From positions 124,001-188,000 of the forward strand of contig NZ_PSXX01000006.1 in NCBI RefSeq assembly GCF_002931055.1: a DNA stretch of 64,000 nt, in the 5' to 3' direction. The first letter of the stretch is position 1, and the number at the start of each line of letters is the position of its first letter. The position numbers and the translations under genes are program-made. This document shows, piece by piece, positions 34,860-43,700 of this stretch. Below the pieces are notes generated by a model that saw only the letters and a program-made list of their open reading frames with translations, made no database searches and was not told where the DNA came from. The stretch is from Pseudoclavibacter sp. AY1H1. Lineage in GTDB: Bacteria; Actinomycetota; Actinomycetes; Actinomycetales; Microbacteriaceae.

Positions 34860-35840
34860 TCACCACCGGGCGTGGACCGTCTGGCGGAAGAACCGGTCGT
34901 AGATCTCGTGCACGTTCGCGTCGAGATCCGCGGGCAGCTCGAGCGAGGCGGCGGATGCGTTCGACTCCGCCTGCGCTCGGTTGCGTGCGCCGGGGATGAC
35001 ACTCGTCACCCCGTCTTGCGCTGCGACCCAGGCGATGGCCGCCGCGGTGGGGGAGATGCCCTCGGGAAGCGCCGCGGCGAACGCCTGGGCCGCCTCGACG
35101 CCGGTGCCGAAGTCGACGCCTGAGAAGGTCTCCCCGACGTCGAAGGCGCTGCCGTCGCGGTTGTAGGTGCGGTGGTCGTCAGCCGAGAAGGTCGTGTCCT
35201 TCGTGTACCTGCCGCTCAGGAGACCGGAGGCGAGGGGCACTCGGGCGATGATGCCGACGCCAGCCTCGCGCGCTGCCGGCAGCACGAGGTCGATCGGCTT
35301 CAGGCGGAACGCGTTGAAGACGATCTGCACGGACGCGGTTCCCGGCCTGGCGATCGCGGCGAGGGCCTCATCCGCGGTCTCGACGCTGACGCCGTAGGCG
35401 GCGATCGCACCCTCGGCGACGAGCGTGTCGAGGGCGTCGTAGACGGCATCGTTCGAGAACACCGGGGTCGGCGGGCAGTGCAGCTGCACCAGATCGAGGG
35501 TGTCGACGCCCAGGTTCTTGCGCGAGCGGTCCGTCCAGGCCCGGAAGTTGGCGAGCGTGAACTCGTCGGGATCCTGTGGGCCCCTGCGTCCCATCTTCGT
35601 GGCGACGAAGACGTCGGCGTTCGGGTTCTCGCGTCGGAACGTTCCGATCAGCGTCTCGCTCCGACCGTCACCATAGACGTCGGCGGTGTCGAAGAAGGTG
35701 ACGCCGCTCTCGACGGCGGCGCTGAGGACGTCGAGCGCTGCGTGCTCGTCGACGTCACCCCAGTCGGCGCCGAGCTGCCAGGTGCCGAGGCCGACGATGG
35801 ACACGGGGCGGCCGGTACGGCCGAGGGTTCGCTGAAGCAT
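34860..35840 (-). CDS. aldo/keto reductase
   Basis: A 326-residue NADPH-dependent TIM-barrel oxidoreductase. The catalytic set is visible: Asp and Tyr in FFDTADVYGDGRSE, Lys in VATKMG and His in LVQLHCPP. The C-terminal GARNRAQAESNASA is the cofactor-binding region. TAGCAT lies 5 nt before the ATG, so it is probably leaderless. Substrate unknown; YajO/Tas-like general aldehyde reductase is the nearest description. Confidence 0.92.
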   Translation of the reverse strand: MLQRTLGRTGRPVSIVGLGTWQLGADWGDVDEHAALDVLSAAVESGVTFFDTADVYGDGRSETLIGTFRRENPNADVFVATKMGRRGPQDPDEFTLANFRAWTDRSRKNLGVDTLDLVQLHCPPTPVFSNDAVYDALDTLVAEGAIAAYGVSVETADEALAAIARPGTASVQIVFNAFRLKPIDLVLPAAREAGVGIIARVPLASGLLSGRYTKDTTFSADDHRTYNRDGSAFDVGETFSGVDFGTGVEAAQAFAAALPEGISPTAAAIAWVAAQDGVTSVIPGARNRAQAESNASAASLELPADLDANVHEIYDRFFRQTVHARW

Positions 35841-35967
35841 CCCCGATGCTAACGCGCCGCACCTGACCTAGGCCCGTGTGGCCCGTGGCCGCGGTTGACC
35901 CCCGCGGACGACACCCGCGGCCGACTCGTCGACGTCGCGTCCAGTTGCCGCTCGTAGGGTTGTGGGC

Positions 35968-36237
35968 ATGAAGCCCGAGCAGGAAGCCGCTCCCCAGCAG
36001 GTCGCCGTCTGGTACTTCGTTGCCGCCACCTTCATCTTCGCCGGCCCGGCGCTCATCGCGGATCTTCCCGTCTGGGTGCGCATCGCGTCGCTGGTCGTCG
36101 GCCTCGTGCTCGTCGTCTTCGGCGGGCGGCAGCTGGGCCGCGAGACGGCGGCCCGCCGACGGTCGATGGATGCGGCGCGGCCCGACACCCAGGACGGCTC
36201 GGCGTCCGAGCCGATCGGGCCGACGAGCGACCGGTAG
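35968..36237 (+). CDS. small membrane protein of unknown function
   Basis: An 89-residue protein with two hydrophobic segments (residues 12-30 and 36-52) and a charged, Ser/Asp-rich tail. TAGGGT at 35955-35960 precedes the ATG by 7 nt, a leaderless pattern; GTG 35962 is the alternative start. No motif recognised. Confidence 0.6.
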   Translation: MKPEQEAAPQQVAVWYFVAATFIFAGPALIADLPVWVRIASLVVGLVLVVFGGRQLGRETAARRRSMDAARPDTQDGSASEPIGPTSDR

Positions 36238-36264
36238 GCGTGCAGCTGGCCGAGATGTGCGGGG

Positions 36265-37104
36265 CTAGCGGAAGTCGCGGAGGTCCTTCAGGTACGTGTT
36301 GACCTCGCGGGACTTCGCCACCTCCGAGGGCGTGAACTCGGCGCTCAGCAGCTCGGTGTCGTCGCGACCGGCGATGGCGAGAGTGTTGCCGTAGGGGCTC
36401 GCGATGCAGCTGAGCCCCGTGAATCCCGGACCCGAGTGATTCGCGTAGGCGATGTACAGCCCGTTCTCGAGGGCCCGCACGGGCACCATGTGCGTCGAGA
36501 TGACCTCGGCGTTGTACGAGTGCCCTGGCTGGTCGCCCGCGACGTCGCCCGTCGACGGAACGGCCGTCGGGATGAGCAGTGCCTCCGCGCCCGCGACCGC
36601 GGCACGTCGAGCGATCTCGGGGAACTCGATGTCGTAGCAGATGGCGAGCGCGACCCTGAGGCCCGCGACCTCGACGACCTCGGCGGCGGCATCCCCGAGG
36701 TCGAAGACCCGCTGCTCCTCAGCGCCGAAGAGGTTCGACTTGCGGTAGCGGGTGAGCTCGTTGCCGTCGCTCGCGAAGAGCGAAGCCGAGATGAAGCGGC
36801 GCTCGGTCGTGGCGTTGGCGGCGAACCCGGCTGAGCGTTCGATGGTGTGCTCGACCGTGGATGCGACGATCGCGATGCCGGAGTCGGCGGCGATGCGTGC
36901 GATCTGCTCGCGGATGGCCGAGCCGTCCTCGCCGGCGACTCGCTCTGGCGCGTAGCCGGTGGCGAAGAGCTCTGGCGTGACGAGGATGTCGGTGCCAGCC
37001 TCGGCCGCTCGCCCGGCGAAGGAGCGGAGGAGGTCGAGGTTCTCCTCGACGGCGCCGACGGCGCCGACGGCGCCCTGTGCCTGCAGTACGGAAATCAGCG
37101 CCAT
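36265..37104 (-). CDS. carbon-nitrogen hydrolase (nitrilase superfamily)
   Basis: A 279-residue enzyme with the full Glu-Lys-Cys triad: Glu45 (TPELF), Lys122 (RYRKSNLFG) and Cys156 (AICYDIEFPE). It is of the aliphatic amidase, omega-amidase or N-carbamoyl hydrolase kind; a true nitrile substrate is not implied. Residues 11-19 are a GAV triple repeat caused by a 9-bp tandem repeat. It is divergent from the NCS1 transporter operon, so the pair may take up and hydrolyse a nitrogen compound. Confidence 0.88.
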   Translation of the reverse strand: MALISVLQAQGAVGAVGAVEENLDLLRSFAGRAAEAGTDILVTPELFATGYAPERVAGEDGSAIREQIARIAADSGIAIVASTVEHTIERSAGFAANATTERRFISASLFASDGNELTRYRKSNLFGAEEQRVFDLGDAAAEVVEVAGLRVALAICYDIEFPEIARRAAVAGAEALLIPTAVPSTGDVAGDQPGHSYNAEVISTHMVPVRALENGLYIAYANHSGPGFTGLSCIASPYGNTLAIAGRDDTELLSAEFTPSEVAKSREVNTYLKDLRDFR

Positions 37105-37172
37105 TGCCAGCCTCACATCGTCGTCGTGGTCGCTCGGATCTCGAGCCTGCCGTGTCTCTCGAAAAGTAGTTC

Positions 37173-37227
37173 TTGACATGGCCGGGGGAGCAGCCTCAGG
37201 ATAGCCGAAACCGAAAGTAATTCGGTT
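37173..37227 (+). promoter_or_regulatory. promoter and operator of the NCS1 operon
   Basis: TTGACA at 37173-37178 and CAGGAT at 37197-37202 are 18 bp apart. Just downstream, AACCGAA-AGTAA-TTCGGTT (37209-37227) is a perfect 7-bp inverted repeat, sitting over the expected transcription start, where a repressor would block it. The TetR gene at 40060 is the candidate binder. Confidence 0.55.
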
Positions 37228-37257
37228 CTTCTGGATTCGACGACGAAGGCTGGACCC

Positions 37258-37431
37258 ATGGACATGCGCGACCCGGAGATCACGGCAGATCTCGCGAGAC
37301 GACTCGACTCTATCGCGACCGCCGAAGCCGGCGACATCGCGCACGAACCCCTGAGCGGCCGCGACATCGGCCTCTTCGCACTCACCTGCGTGGCCCTCGT
37401 GGCCGCTGGCGCCCTCGTGGTGATCCTGTGA
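37258..37431 (+). CDS. 57-residue single-helix membrane peptide coupled to the NCS1 transporter
   Basis: ATG 37258 to TGA 37431. The N-terminal 35 residues are acidic and helical (MRDPEITADLARRLDSIA) and the C-terminal 22 form one membrane helix (GLFALTCVALVAAGALVVIL). The stop overlaps the GTG of the transporter as GTGA, so the two are made in step. Codon bias is like that of the neighbours. It could be an accessory subunit of the transporter. Confidence 0.65.
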   Translation: MDMRDPEITADLARRLDSIATAEAGDIAHEPLSGRDIGLFALTCVALVAAGALVVIL

Positions 37432-38915
37432 GCGGCGGCGCCGGGCGAAAGGTCGAGGGTGCATCCGCCGAACTCGACCAGGCGGCGACGTTCGGCTCGC
37501 TGCCGCTCCTCAAGAAGGAGCGCATCTGGTCCGGCTGGGACTACAGCTGGGTGAACCTGAGCCTCGCGATCGCGACCTGGGCGTTCCTCGTCGGCGGTTC
37601 GACCGCGCTGCTCGTCGGCTTCCAGGACGGCATCGCCGCGATGGTCATCGGCAACGCGATCGGCCTCGGCATCATGGTGCCGGCCGCCACGGCGGCGAGC
37701 GCGCGCTTCGGCGTCGAGCAGTACACGATCCTCCGCCCCGTCTTCGGGCTCATCGGCGTGGGCGTGCTCGTCTTCACGGTCATCCTCGTCACCGAGATGG
37801 GCTGGTCGTCGCTCCTCGCCATCATGGTCGGCCGCGCCGTCACGCAGGTCGCCAACGGTGCCGCAGGCACCGACTTCGGCTCTGGCAGCCTCCTCGTCAC
37901 GGTTGTCGGCCTCGTCGCGATCCTCATCGCGTGGCTCATCCTGTCGCGTGGCCCCGTCACGATCGGCAAGCTCAACCGCTTCGTCGCCCCGGGCCTCGTG
38001 CTCGTCACGGTCTTCATGCTGTTCTTCCTCGTCTCGAATACGTCCTGGGAGGCGCTCTTCGCGGCCGAGCCCCTCGCTCCGTTCGAGGAATCGCAGCTGA
38101 ACTTCATGCTCGCGGTCGAGTTCAACGTCGCCGTCGGCTTCTCCTGGTACCCCGTGATGGGCTCCATGGCGCGCATGACCCGCTCGCCCAAGGCGGCTCT
38201 CTGGCCCGCGTTCACCGGCCTCATCGTCGGCACGCTCGTCGCCCAGGTCGTCGGCATGGCCGCGGCGCTCACCCTCGGCGACTCCGACCCGACGGTGTGG
38301 ATGCTCCCGCTCGGCGGTCCGATCCTCGGCGCGTTCATGCTGCTGTTCATCTCGTTCGCCAACATCACGAGCATGTCCTCCATCGTCTACTCGACGGTGC
38401 TCGCGATCAGGCAGGCGAGCGGCAACCTCCTCGGGCGCGTGCCCTGGCCGCTGCTCTGCGGCTCGTTCTTCGTGCTCCCAGCGATCCTCACGTTCTTCCC
38501 GGACTTCATGTACCAGCAGTTCATGGTGTTCGTCACGATCTCCGGCGCCTTCCTGGCCGCCATGTGCGGGGCGATCCTCGCCGACTACTTCGTGCTCCGA
38601 CGCCAGTGGGTTCGCCTCCCCGACCTCTACCGGCTCCGAGGCGAGAGCGCTTACCACTTCACGGGCGGCGTCAACTGGGCCGGCATCATCTCGGTCGTCG
38701 TCGGTGCGGCGTTCTACCTGTGGATCTACAACCCGGTGACCCTCGAGACGCATCCGCTCTTCCTGATCCTCACCGCCTCGGCCCCAGCCACCGTGCTCTC
38801 GGGCGGCGTGTACCTGCTGCTCGCCCAGCTCCTCTACCGGCGCCGCGGCGTCGGCGCGTTCTCGGACACGGAAGCCACGACCACTCACCAGACGACCACC
38901 CGGAAAGGGGTCTGA
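37428..38915 (+). CDS. NCS1-family nucleobase/allantoin-type permease
   Basis: A 495-residue transporter with about twelve helices. WDYSWVNLSLAIATWAFLVGG matches the helix-1 region of purine-cytosine permeases when read in two parts, and the C-terminal cytosolic loop carries LRRQWVRLPDLYRLRG. Family substrates are cytosine, uracil, allantoin, hydantoins, thiamine or similar. The nitrilase-family gene upstream and an alcohol dehydrogenase downstream suggest a catabolic role. The C-terminus is Thr-rich. Confidence 0.9.
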   Translation: MSGGAGRKVEGASAELDQAATFGSLPLLKKERIWSGWDYSWVNLSLAIATWAFLVGGSTALLVGFQDGIAAMVIGNAIGLGIMVPAATAASARFGVEQYTILRPVFGLIGVGVLVFTVILVTEMGWSSLLAIMVGRAVTQVANGAAGTDFGSGSLLVTVVGLVAILIAWLILSRGPVTIGKLNRFVAPGLVLVTVFMLFFLVSNTSWEALFAAEPLAPFEESQLNFMLAVEFNVAVGFSWYPVMGSMARMTRSPKAALWPAFTGLIVGTLVAQVVGMAAALTLGDSDPTVWMLPLGGPILGAFMLLFISFANITSMSSIVYSTVLAIRQASGNLLGRVPWPLLCGSFFVLPAILTFFPDFMYQQFMVFVTISGAFLAAMCGAILADYFVLRRQWVRLPDLYRLRGESAYHFTGGVNWAGIISVVVGAAFYLWIYNPVTLETHPLFLILTASAPATVLSGGVYLLLAQLLYRRRGVGAFSDTEATTTHQTTTRKGV

Positions 38916-38917
38916 CC

Positions 38918-40009
38918 ATGCGCGCACAAGCGGCAGTTCACTTCGAGGGAAGCAACCAGCTCGAGATCCGCGAGATCGAGGTCGCTGAGCCGGGGCCGGG
39001 CACCGTGCTCGTGAAGCTCGGCGCGTCCGGCGTCTGTGGCTCCGACCGGCACGTGCTCGACGGCGACTGGCAGCTGCCATCACCCACCGTCATGGGCCAC
39101 GAGGGTGCCGGCGAGGTCATCGCCATCGGCGAAGGCGTCGTCGACGTCGAACCGGGCGACCACGTCATCCTCAGCTGGTTCTACCCCTGCCGCCGGTGCA
39201 CCGCCTGCCTCAGCGGTCGCGCCTACGTGTGCACGGGCAGCCGCAGCGAGGAGTGCCTCCTCCCCGACGGCACGACGCCCCTGTCGCTCGACGGCGAACC
39301 CGTGTACCCGTACCTCACGGCCGGCACGATGAGCGAGTACGCGGTGGTGCCGGAGTCGGCCGCCATCAAGGTTCCCCGTGAGGTGCCGTTCGACGTCGCG
39401 AGCCTCATCGGCTGCTCGATCGCCACCGGCATCGGCACGGTCGTCAACGACGCCTCCGTCGACGCGGGCGAGTCAGCGGTCGTCATCGGCGCCGGTGGCG
39501 TCGGGCAGAGCATCATCATGGGCCTGCACCTCGTGGGAGCGAACCCCATCATCGCCATCGACCTCAACGAGGACAAGCTCGCCGCGGCCCGCGAGCTCGG
39601 GGCGACCCACACGATCGTGCCTGGGCCCGATCTCGCCGCCCAGGTGGCTGAGATCACGGGTGGCGGCGCCGAATACGCGTTCGAGGCCATCGGACGCGTG
39701 CAGACCATCGAGTCCCTGCCCAGCCTCATCGCGCCGGGCGGCACCGCCGTCATCGTCGGACTCCCGCCGGTCGACGCCCCGGTCTCGATCGACGCCCTGA
39801 TGCTCGCCGAGACCGGCAAGCGCCTCATCGGCACGAACTACGGCTCCACGGTGCCCGGCCGCGACTTCCCGAAGCTCGCCGCGCTCTACCTCGCCGGGCG
39901 CCTGCCCGTCGACAAGCTCATCAGCGAACGCATCCAGCTGAGCGACGTCAACGACGCGTTCGATGCCATGCGGAGAGGCGAGCGCGCGAGAAGCGTCATA
40001 GTCTTCTAG
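38918..40009 (+). CDS. zinc-dependent medium-chain alcohol dehydrogenase
   Basis: A 363-residue enzyme. Catalytic zinc ligands are in SGVCGSDRH and VMGHEGAGE; the structural zinc Cys are in CRRCTACLSGRAYVC (four Cys). The NAD loop is GAGGVGQ. The pattern is of the class III/mycothiol or aryl-alcohol dehydrogenase branch. AAAGGGG precedes ATG 38918, 2 bp after the NCS1 stop. It probably oxidises an alcohol released from the imported compound. Confidence 0.92.
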   Translation: MRAQAAVHFEGSNQLEIREIEVAEPGPGTVLVKLGASGVCGSDRHVLDGDWQLPSPTVMGHEGAGEVIAIGEGVVDVEPGDHVILSWFYPCRRCTACLSGRAYVCTGSRSEECLLPDGTTPLSLDGEPVYPYLTAGTMSEYAVVPESAAIKVPREVPFDVASLIGCSIATGIGTVVNDASVDAGESAVVIGAGGVGQSIIMGLHLVGANPIIAIDLNEDKLAAARELGATHTIVPGPDLAAQVAEITGGGAEYAFEAIGRVQTIESLPSLIAPGGTAVIVGLPPVDAPVSIDALMLAETGKRLIGTNYGSTVPGRDFPKLAALYLAGRLPVDKLISERIQLSDVNDAFDAMRRGERARSVIVF

Positions 40010-40059
40010 ACCGATCCATCTCCACGCTCTGCCGTGGATCGAGAACTGGGAGTGTGACC

Positions 40060-40713
40060 ATGGCTCGTCCGCGGGTACCGATCCTGTCGCCCGAGAAGAT
40101 CTGTCTGGCTGCGCTCGACCAGATCGACCGAAAGGGTGACTTCTCCATTCCGGTCCTCGCGAAGGAGCTCGGCGTGAGCGCTTCGTCGATGTACCACCAC
40201 GTGCAGGGGCGGGCGGGCATCGTCAACGGCATCCGCAGTCTCATCAGCACCGAGCTCTCGCTCGCGATCGGGCTCGAGGATGCCACCGACGAGGACCTCG
40301 CGGCGCTCGCCGCCCTGAGCTGGCAGGACCAGGTCCGACGATGGTCGAAGGACTACACCTCGGCCCTCGCGAAGCATCCGCTCGCCCTGCCGATCATGGT
40401 GCAGGAACCCGTGAGCGACGAGGAGACGCTCAACGTCTACGAGGCCATCGCGATCACGTTCCGCGCGGTGGGGTTCACCGACGAGCAGGCGCTCGTCGCG
40501 ATCGCCGTGCTCGAAGGGCTCACCTTCGGGCGAGTCGTGGATGCGGCATCCCCGCCCATTCCGTGGCCGGCCGACCCTGTCGCGCACCCCGTCCTCCACG
40601 GCGTGACGACGTCGCTCGAGCCGTCGCGTCGCCTCGAGCTGGCCTTCGACTTCGGACTCGAGGCGATCATCACGCGACTCGAGAGCGTCTTGGAGGCGAA
40701 CGCTCGTGGCTGA
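40060..40713 (+). CDS. TetR-family regulator
   Basis: A 217-residue repressor with an N-terminal DNA-binding part (ICLAALDQIDRKGDFSIPVL followed by GVSASSMYHHV) and a TetR_C-like ligand domain. GGGAG 9 nt upstream supports the ATG at 40060 over GTG 40054. It shares an operon direction with the NCS1 and dehydrogenase genes and overlaps the following SDR by 8 bp. The inverted repeat at 37209-37227 is its likely operator. Confidence 0.88.
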   Translation: MARPRVPILSPEKICLAALDQIDRKGDFSIPVLAKELGVSASSMYHHVQGRAGIVNGIRSLISTELSLAIGLEDATDEDLAALAALSWQDQVRRWSKDYTSALAKHPLALPIMVQEPVSDEETLNVYEAIAITFRAVGFTDEQALVAIAVLEGLTFGRVVDAASPPIPWPADPVAHPVLHGVTTSLEPSRRLELAFDFGLEAIITRLESVLEANARG

Positions 40714-41539
40714 GGCGCGCACCGTCGTCATCACGGGTGGCTCGGACGGGATCGGAGCCGCGGCGGCGCGGGCGCTCGCGGCCAAGGGGTGGCGCGTGGT
40801 CGTCGTCGGGCGCAACGCGGAGAAGACGGCTGCCGTCGCCGAGGAGATCGGGGCGGAGCGCTTCGTCGCCGACTTCTCCCGCCTCGACGAAGTGCGGGAG
40901 CTCGCGGCAGGACTCGTCGAGCAGGTCGGCCCGATCGACGTGCTCGCGAACAACGCCGGCGGCATCTTCGGCGACCGATCGCGCACCGTCGACGGTCACG
41001 AGCTGACCCTGCAGGTCAACCACCTCGCACCGTTCCTGCTCACGAACCTCCTGCTCGACCAGGTCAGCGTGGGGGCCGTCGTGAACACGGCGAGCATCGC
41101 GGCGCGGCTCATGGGTCGCATCGATCTCGACGACCTCAACAATGACGCCCGCTTCAGCGCGAACAAGGCCTACGGCGACGCGAAGCTCGCGAACATCCTC
41201 TTCACCAAGGGGCTGCACCGAGGCCTGGCGGGACGGCCCGTCGCGAGCGTCGCCTTCCACCCCGGGGTCGTCGGCACGAACTTCTCCTCCGACTCGACGA
41301 GCCTCATGCGCCTGCTCTACCGCACGCCGCTCGCGAAGCTCTTCACGATCAGCGCGGCCAAGGGCGGCGAGACGCTCGAGTGGTTCATCGCCGGGCAGCC
41401 CGGTGTGACCTGGCAGGCGGGGGAGTACTACGACGAACGGCACCACGCGACCAACGTGAATCCGCAGATCTTCGACGAGGACCTCATCGAGGGCCTGTGG
41501 AAGCGCAGCGCGGAGCTGGTGGGGCTCGACGCCGGGTGA
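40706..41539 (+). CDS. short-chain dehydrogenase/reductase
   Basis: A 277-residue SDR with TGGSDGIGAAAARAL, NNAGGIFG, the serine in VNTASIAAR and the catalytic motif YGDAK (Tyr and Lys in the usual Y-x-x-x-K). It starts with GTG overlapping the TetR gene by 8 bp. The C-terminal extension again resembles retinol-dehydrogenase-like members. It probably works in the same catabolic module. Confidence 0.88.
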   Translation: MAEARTVVITGGSDGIGAAAARALAAKGWRVVVVGRNAEKTAAVAEEIGAERFVADFSRLDEVRELAAGLVEQVGPIDVLANNAGGIFGDRSRTVDGHELTLQVNHLAPFLLTNLLLDQVSVGAVVNTASIAARLMGRIDLDDLNNDARFSANKAYGDAKLANILFTKGLHRGLAGRPVASVAFHPGVVGTNFSSDSTSLMRLLYRTPLAKLFTISAAKGGETLEWFIAGQPGVTWQAGEYYDERHHATNVNPQIFDEDLIEGLWKRSAELVGLDAG

Positions 41540-41571
41540 CGAGCAGGGCCGTCGACCTGTGGGCGGTGTGT

Positions 41572-41594
41572 CTCAGCTCAGCTCAGCTCAGCTC
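41572..41594. repeat. CTCAG pentamer tandem repeat
   Basis: Four perfect CTCAG units followed by CTC, in the short gap after the SDR and before the convergent murQ stop. Its length could vary by slippage; no gene is affected. Confidence 0.8.
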
Positions 41595-41607
41595 TCGGTC
41601 GCCGGGC

Positions 41608-42528
41608 TCAGCCTGCGGCGAGCTCGACCGCCTTGCGCACGCTTCCCTCGGCCTCGGTGAGCAGGGCGGCGGCCCGCTGCGCGTCGCAGTCGGCGAGCAG
41701 CATGACCACGGCGGTCTTCGCATGATCGCTCGCCGATGCGAGTGCGGCGTCGGAGTCGGCGCGTGACGCCCCCGTCGCCTCGGCGACGATGCGCTGAGCC
41801 CGGTCGACCAGCTTGGCGTTGGATGGGCGGACGTCGACCATGAGGTTGCCGTAGGCCTTGCCACCGTGGACCATGCTGGCCGTCGAGAGCATGTTGCACA
41901 CGAGCTTCTGAGCGGTGCCGGCCTTGAGCCTGGTCGACCCCGTGAGGACCTCCGGCCCGGTCACGACCTCGATCGCGATATCGGCTTCCGCGCTGATGGG
42001 CGCGCCCGCGTTGCAGGCGATGGAGATGGTCGCGGCGCCGCGGCGCCTGGCGGCCTTGAGTCCGCCGATGACGTACGGCGTGCGTCCGCTCGCCGCGAGT
42101 CCCACGACGACATCCTCTGCCCGCAGGGCGACCGCGTCCAGTTCCCGCTCAGCCAGTTCGGGGTCGTCCTCGGCGCCCTCGACGGCGCGCACGAACGCTT
42201 GCGACCCACCGGCCATGACGCCGAGGACATCCTCGGGGGAGGTGCCGAAGGTCGGAGGGCACTCGACCGCGTCGAGGAGGCCGATGCGGCCGCTGGTGCC
42301 AGCGCCGAGGTAGATGAGTCGCCCGCCGGCACGCCGCGCCTCCGCGATGCGATCGGCGGCTCGCGCGATGACGGGGAGCGCGGCGCGGACGGCGCCGGCG
42401 ACGGTCGCATCCTCGTCGTTCATGAGGCGCAGGATCTGCTCGGTTTCGAGTGTGTCGAGCTCCATGCTGCGCGGATTGCGCCCCTCGGTCGAGAGCGCCG
42501 CGAGTGTCGAGATCTCTGTGTCTGGCAT
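41608..42528 (-). CDS. murQ: N-acetylmuramic acid 6-phosphate etherase
   Basis: A 306-residue SIS-domain enzyme that removes lactate from MurNAc-6-phosphate to give GlcNAc-6-phosphate. LSTEGRNPRSMELDTLET at the N-terminus, YLGAGTSGRIGLLDAVECPP and the KAGTAQKLVCNMLSTASMV region are specific to MurQ. Ribosome site GGAG precedes ATG 42528. It is divergent from an RpiR-type regulator and near a PTS permease, forming a wall-recycling locus. Confidence 0.95.
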   Translation of the reverse strand: MPDTEISTLAALSTEGRNPRSMELDTLETEQILRLMNDEDATVAGAVRAALPVIARAADRIAEARRAGGRLIYLGAGTSGRIGLLDAVECPPTFGTSPEDVLGVMAGGSQAFVRAVEGAEDDPELAERELDAVALRAEDVVVGLAASGRTPYVIGGLKAARRRGAATISIACNAGAPISAEADIAIEVVTGPEVLTGSTRLKAGTAQKLVCNMLSTASMVHGGKAYGNLMVDVRPSNAKLVDRAQRIVAEATGASRADSDAALASASDHAKTAVVMLLADCDAQRAAALLTEAEGSVRKAVELAAG

Positions 42529-42593
42529 GCTCGTCTCCGATCCTCGGCTCGCCACCGTGCGATCCTGAGTTATGAAAGTACACGAGATGCGTT

Positions 42594-42612
42594 GGGTAAG
42601 TAAATAAACTTC
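42594..42612. promoter_or_regulatory. candidate MurR operator between murQ and its regulator
   Basis: AAGTAAATAAACTT (42598-42611) is an imperfect palindrome in an AT-rich island. On the minus strand it reads GGAAGTTTATTTAC, very like GGAACTTTTTTACC at 43623-43636 before the PTS gene. Sharing between the two promoters suggests one regulator controls both. Confidence 0.5.
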
Positions 42613-42666
42613 CGCGGCGCGGCGTGGTGCTGCCTCGCTACGCTGTCCTCGGAAAGCAGGTGGATC

Positions 42667-43548
42667 GTGAGCACTCAAGGCACTGAGTCGAACTCTCGCA
42701 CTGTACTGGTCGAGCTTCGGGCGCTGCTGCCCTCGCTTCGGCCGTCGGAGCGTCGCATCGCCGAGGCGCTCCTCGCCGACCCCGAGGGTTTCGCGTCGAA
42801 GTCGATGGCGGAGATCGCGGAGCTCGCCGACACCTCGACGACCACGGTCGTGCGGTTCACGCGACGTGCCGGATACGCGCGCTTCCGCGATCTGCGTCAC
42901 GACCTCACCGAGCAGAACCTGCGAGAGCGCCTCGCCTCGAGCGGAGGGGTCGCACCGGCGGCAGACATCTCACCGAGCGATTCGCTCGCCGACGTCGTCG
43001 CCAAGATCGCGATGAACGAGACGCTCTCGATCGCGGACACCGCCGAGGTCCTCGATATCGACTCCCTGGCGGCTGCCGTCGCGGCCATCGCGGGCGCCGC
43101 CCGTGTCGACATCCACGGGATCGGGGCGAGTTCCGTGGTCGGTGTCGACCTGCAGCGCAAGCTCTCTCGAATCGGGCGAATCGCCCTCGAGTGGCCGGAG
43201 GCCCATGCGGCATGGACGGCCGCGGCTGTGCTCGACGATCGGTCTGTCGCGATCGCCATCTCGCATTCCGGCGAGACCGCTGGGGTGGTCGAGTTCCTCC
43301 GCATCGCGAAGTCAGCGGGAGCGACGACGATCGCGATCACGAACCATGAGCGGTCATCGCTTGCCGGTCTCGCCGACATCGTCCTGCGCACCGCTGCCCG
43401 GGAGACCCCGTTGCGTTCCGCGGCGCTCGGCAGTCGTATCGCGCAGCTCATGGTCGTCGACTGCGTCTTCACCGGGGTCGCGCAGGTCGACTACGAGGGT
43501 TCTGTCGCGGCCATCGAGAAGACGCATCGGGCGGTCCCGCGGGGCTGA
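42667..43548 (+). CDS. RpiR/MurR-family regulator with SIS domain
   Basis: A 293-residue regulator. The N-terminal HTH has LRPSERRIAEALLADPEGF and TSTTTVVRFTRRAGY; the C-terminal SIS domain (DIHGIGASSVVG, AISHSGETAGV) binds a phosphosugar, here probably MurNAc-6-phosphate. GTG start after AGCAGGTGG. It is divergent from murQ and 152 bp before the PTS permease, which it likely controls. Confidence 0.9.
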   Translation: MSTQGTESNSRTVLVELRALLPSLRPSERRIAEALLADPEGFASKSMAEIAELADTSTTTVVRFTRRAGYARFRDLRHDLTEQNLRERLASSGGVAPAADISPSDSLADVVAKIAMNETLSIADTAEVLDIDSLAAAVAAIAGAARVDIHGIGASSVVGVDLQRKLSRIGRIALEWPEAHAAWTAAAVLDDRSVAIAISHSGETAGVVEFLRIAKSAGATTIAITNHERSSLAGLADIVLRTAARETPLRSAALGSRIAQLMVVDCVFTGVAQVDYEGSVAAIEKTHRAVPRG

Positions 43549-43621
43549 GGTCCTGCGACGAGCGGCCTCGGTGCCGTGCGGTGCCCAGCCGAGCCGGTGG
43601 GTCCCTCGGCTCGCGCTGGTA

Positions 43622-43661
43622 GGGAACTTTTTTACCTTTTCTTCGTTCATCCTGGTACTGT
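43622..43661 (+). promoter_or_regulatory. PTS promoter with MurR-like site
   Basis: GGAACTTTTTTACC at 43623-43636 resembles the murQ-murR site. TACTGT at 43656-43661, preceded by TGG, is an extended -10 candidate. The region is unusually AT-rich for this DNA. Confidence 0.45.
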
Positions 43662-43700
43662 TCTTCAAAATTCGAGCAACGTCGCGAGAAGAGGATGCCC

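Noticed and set aside
37431-39083. Minus-strand Glu/Arg/Asp-rich open frame opposite the NCS1 transporter
   Set aside because: Antisense shadow of a membrane protein gene; no motif, no ribosome site.
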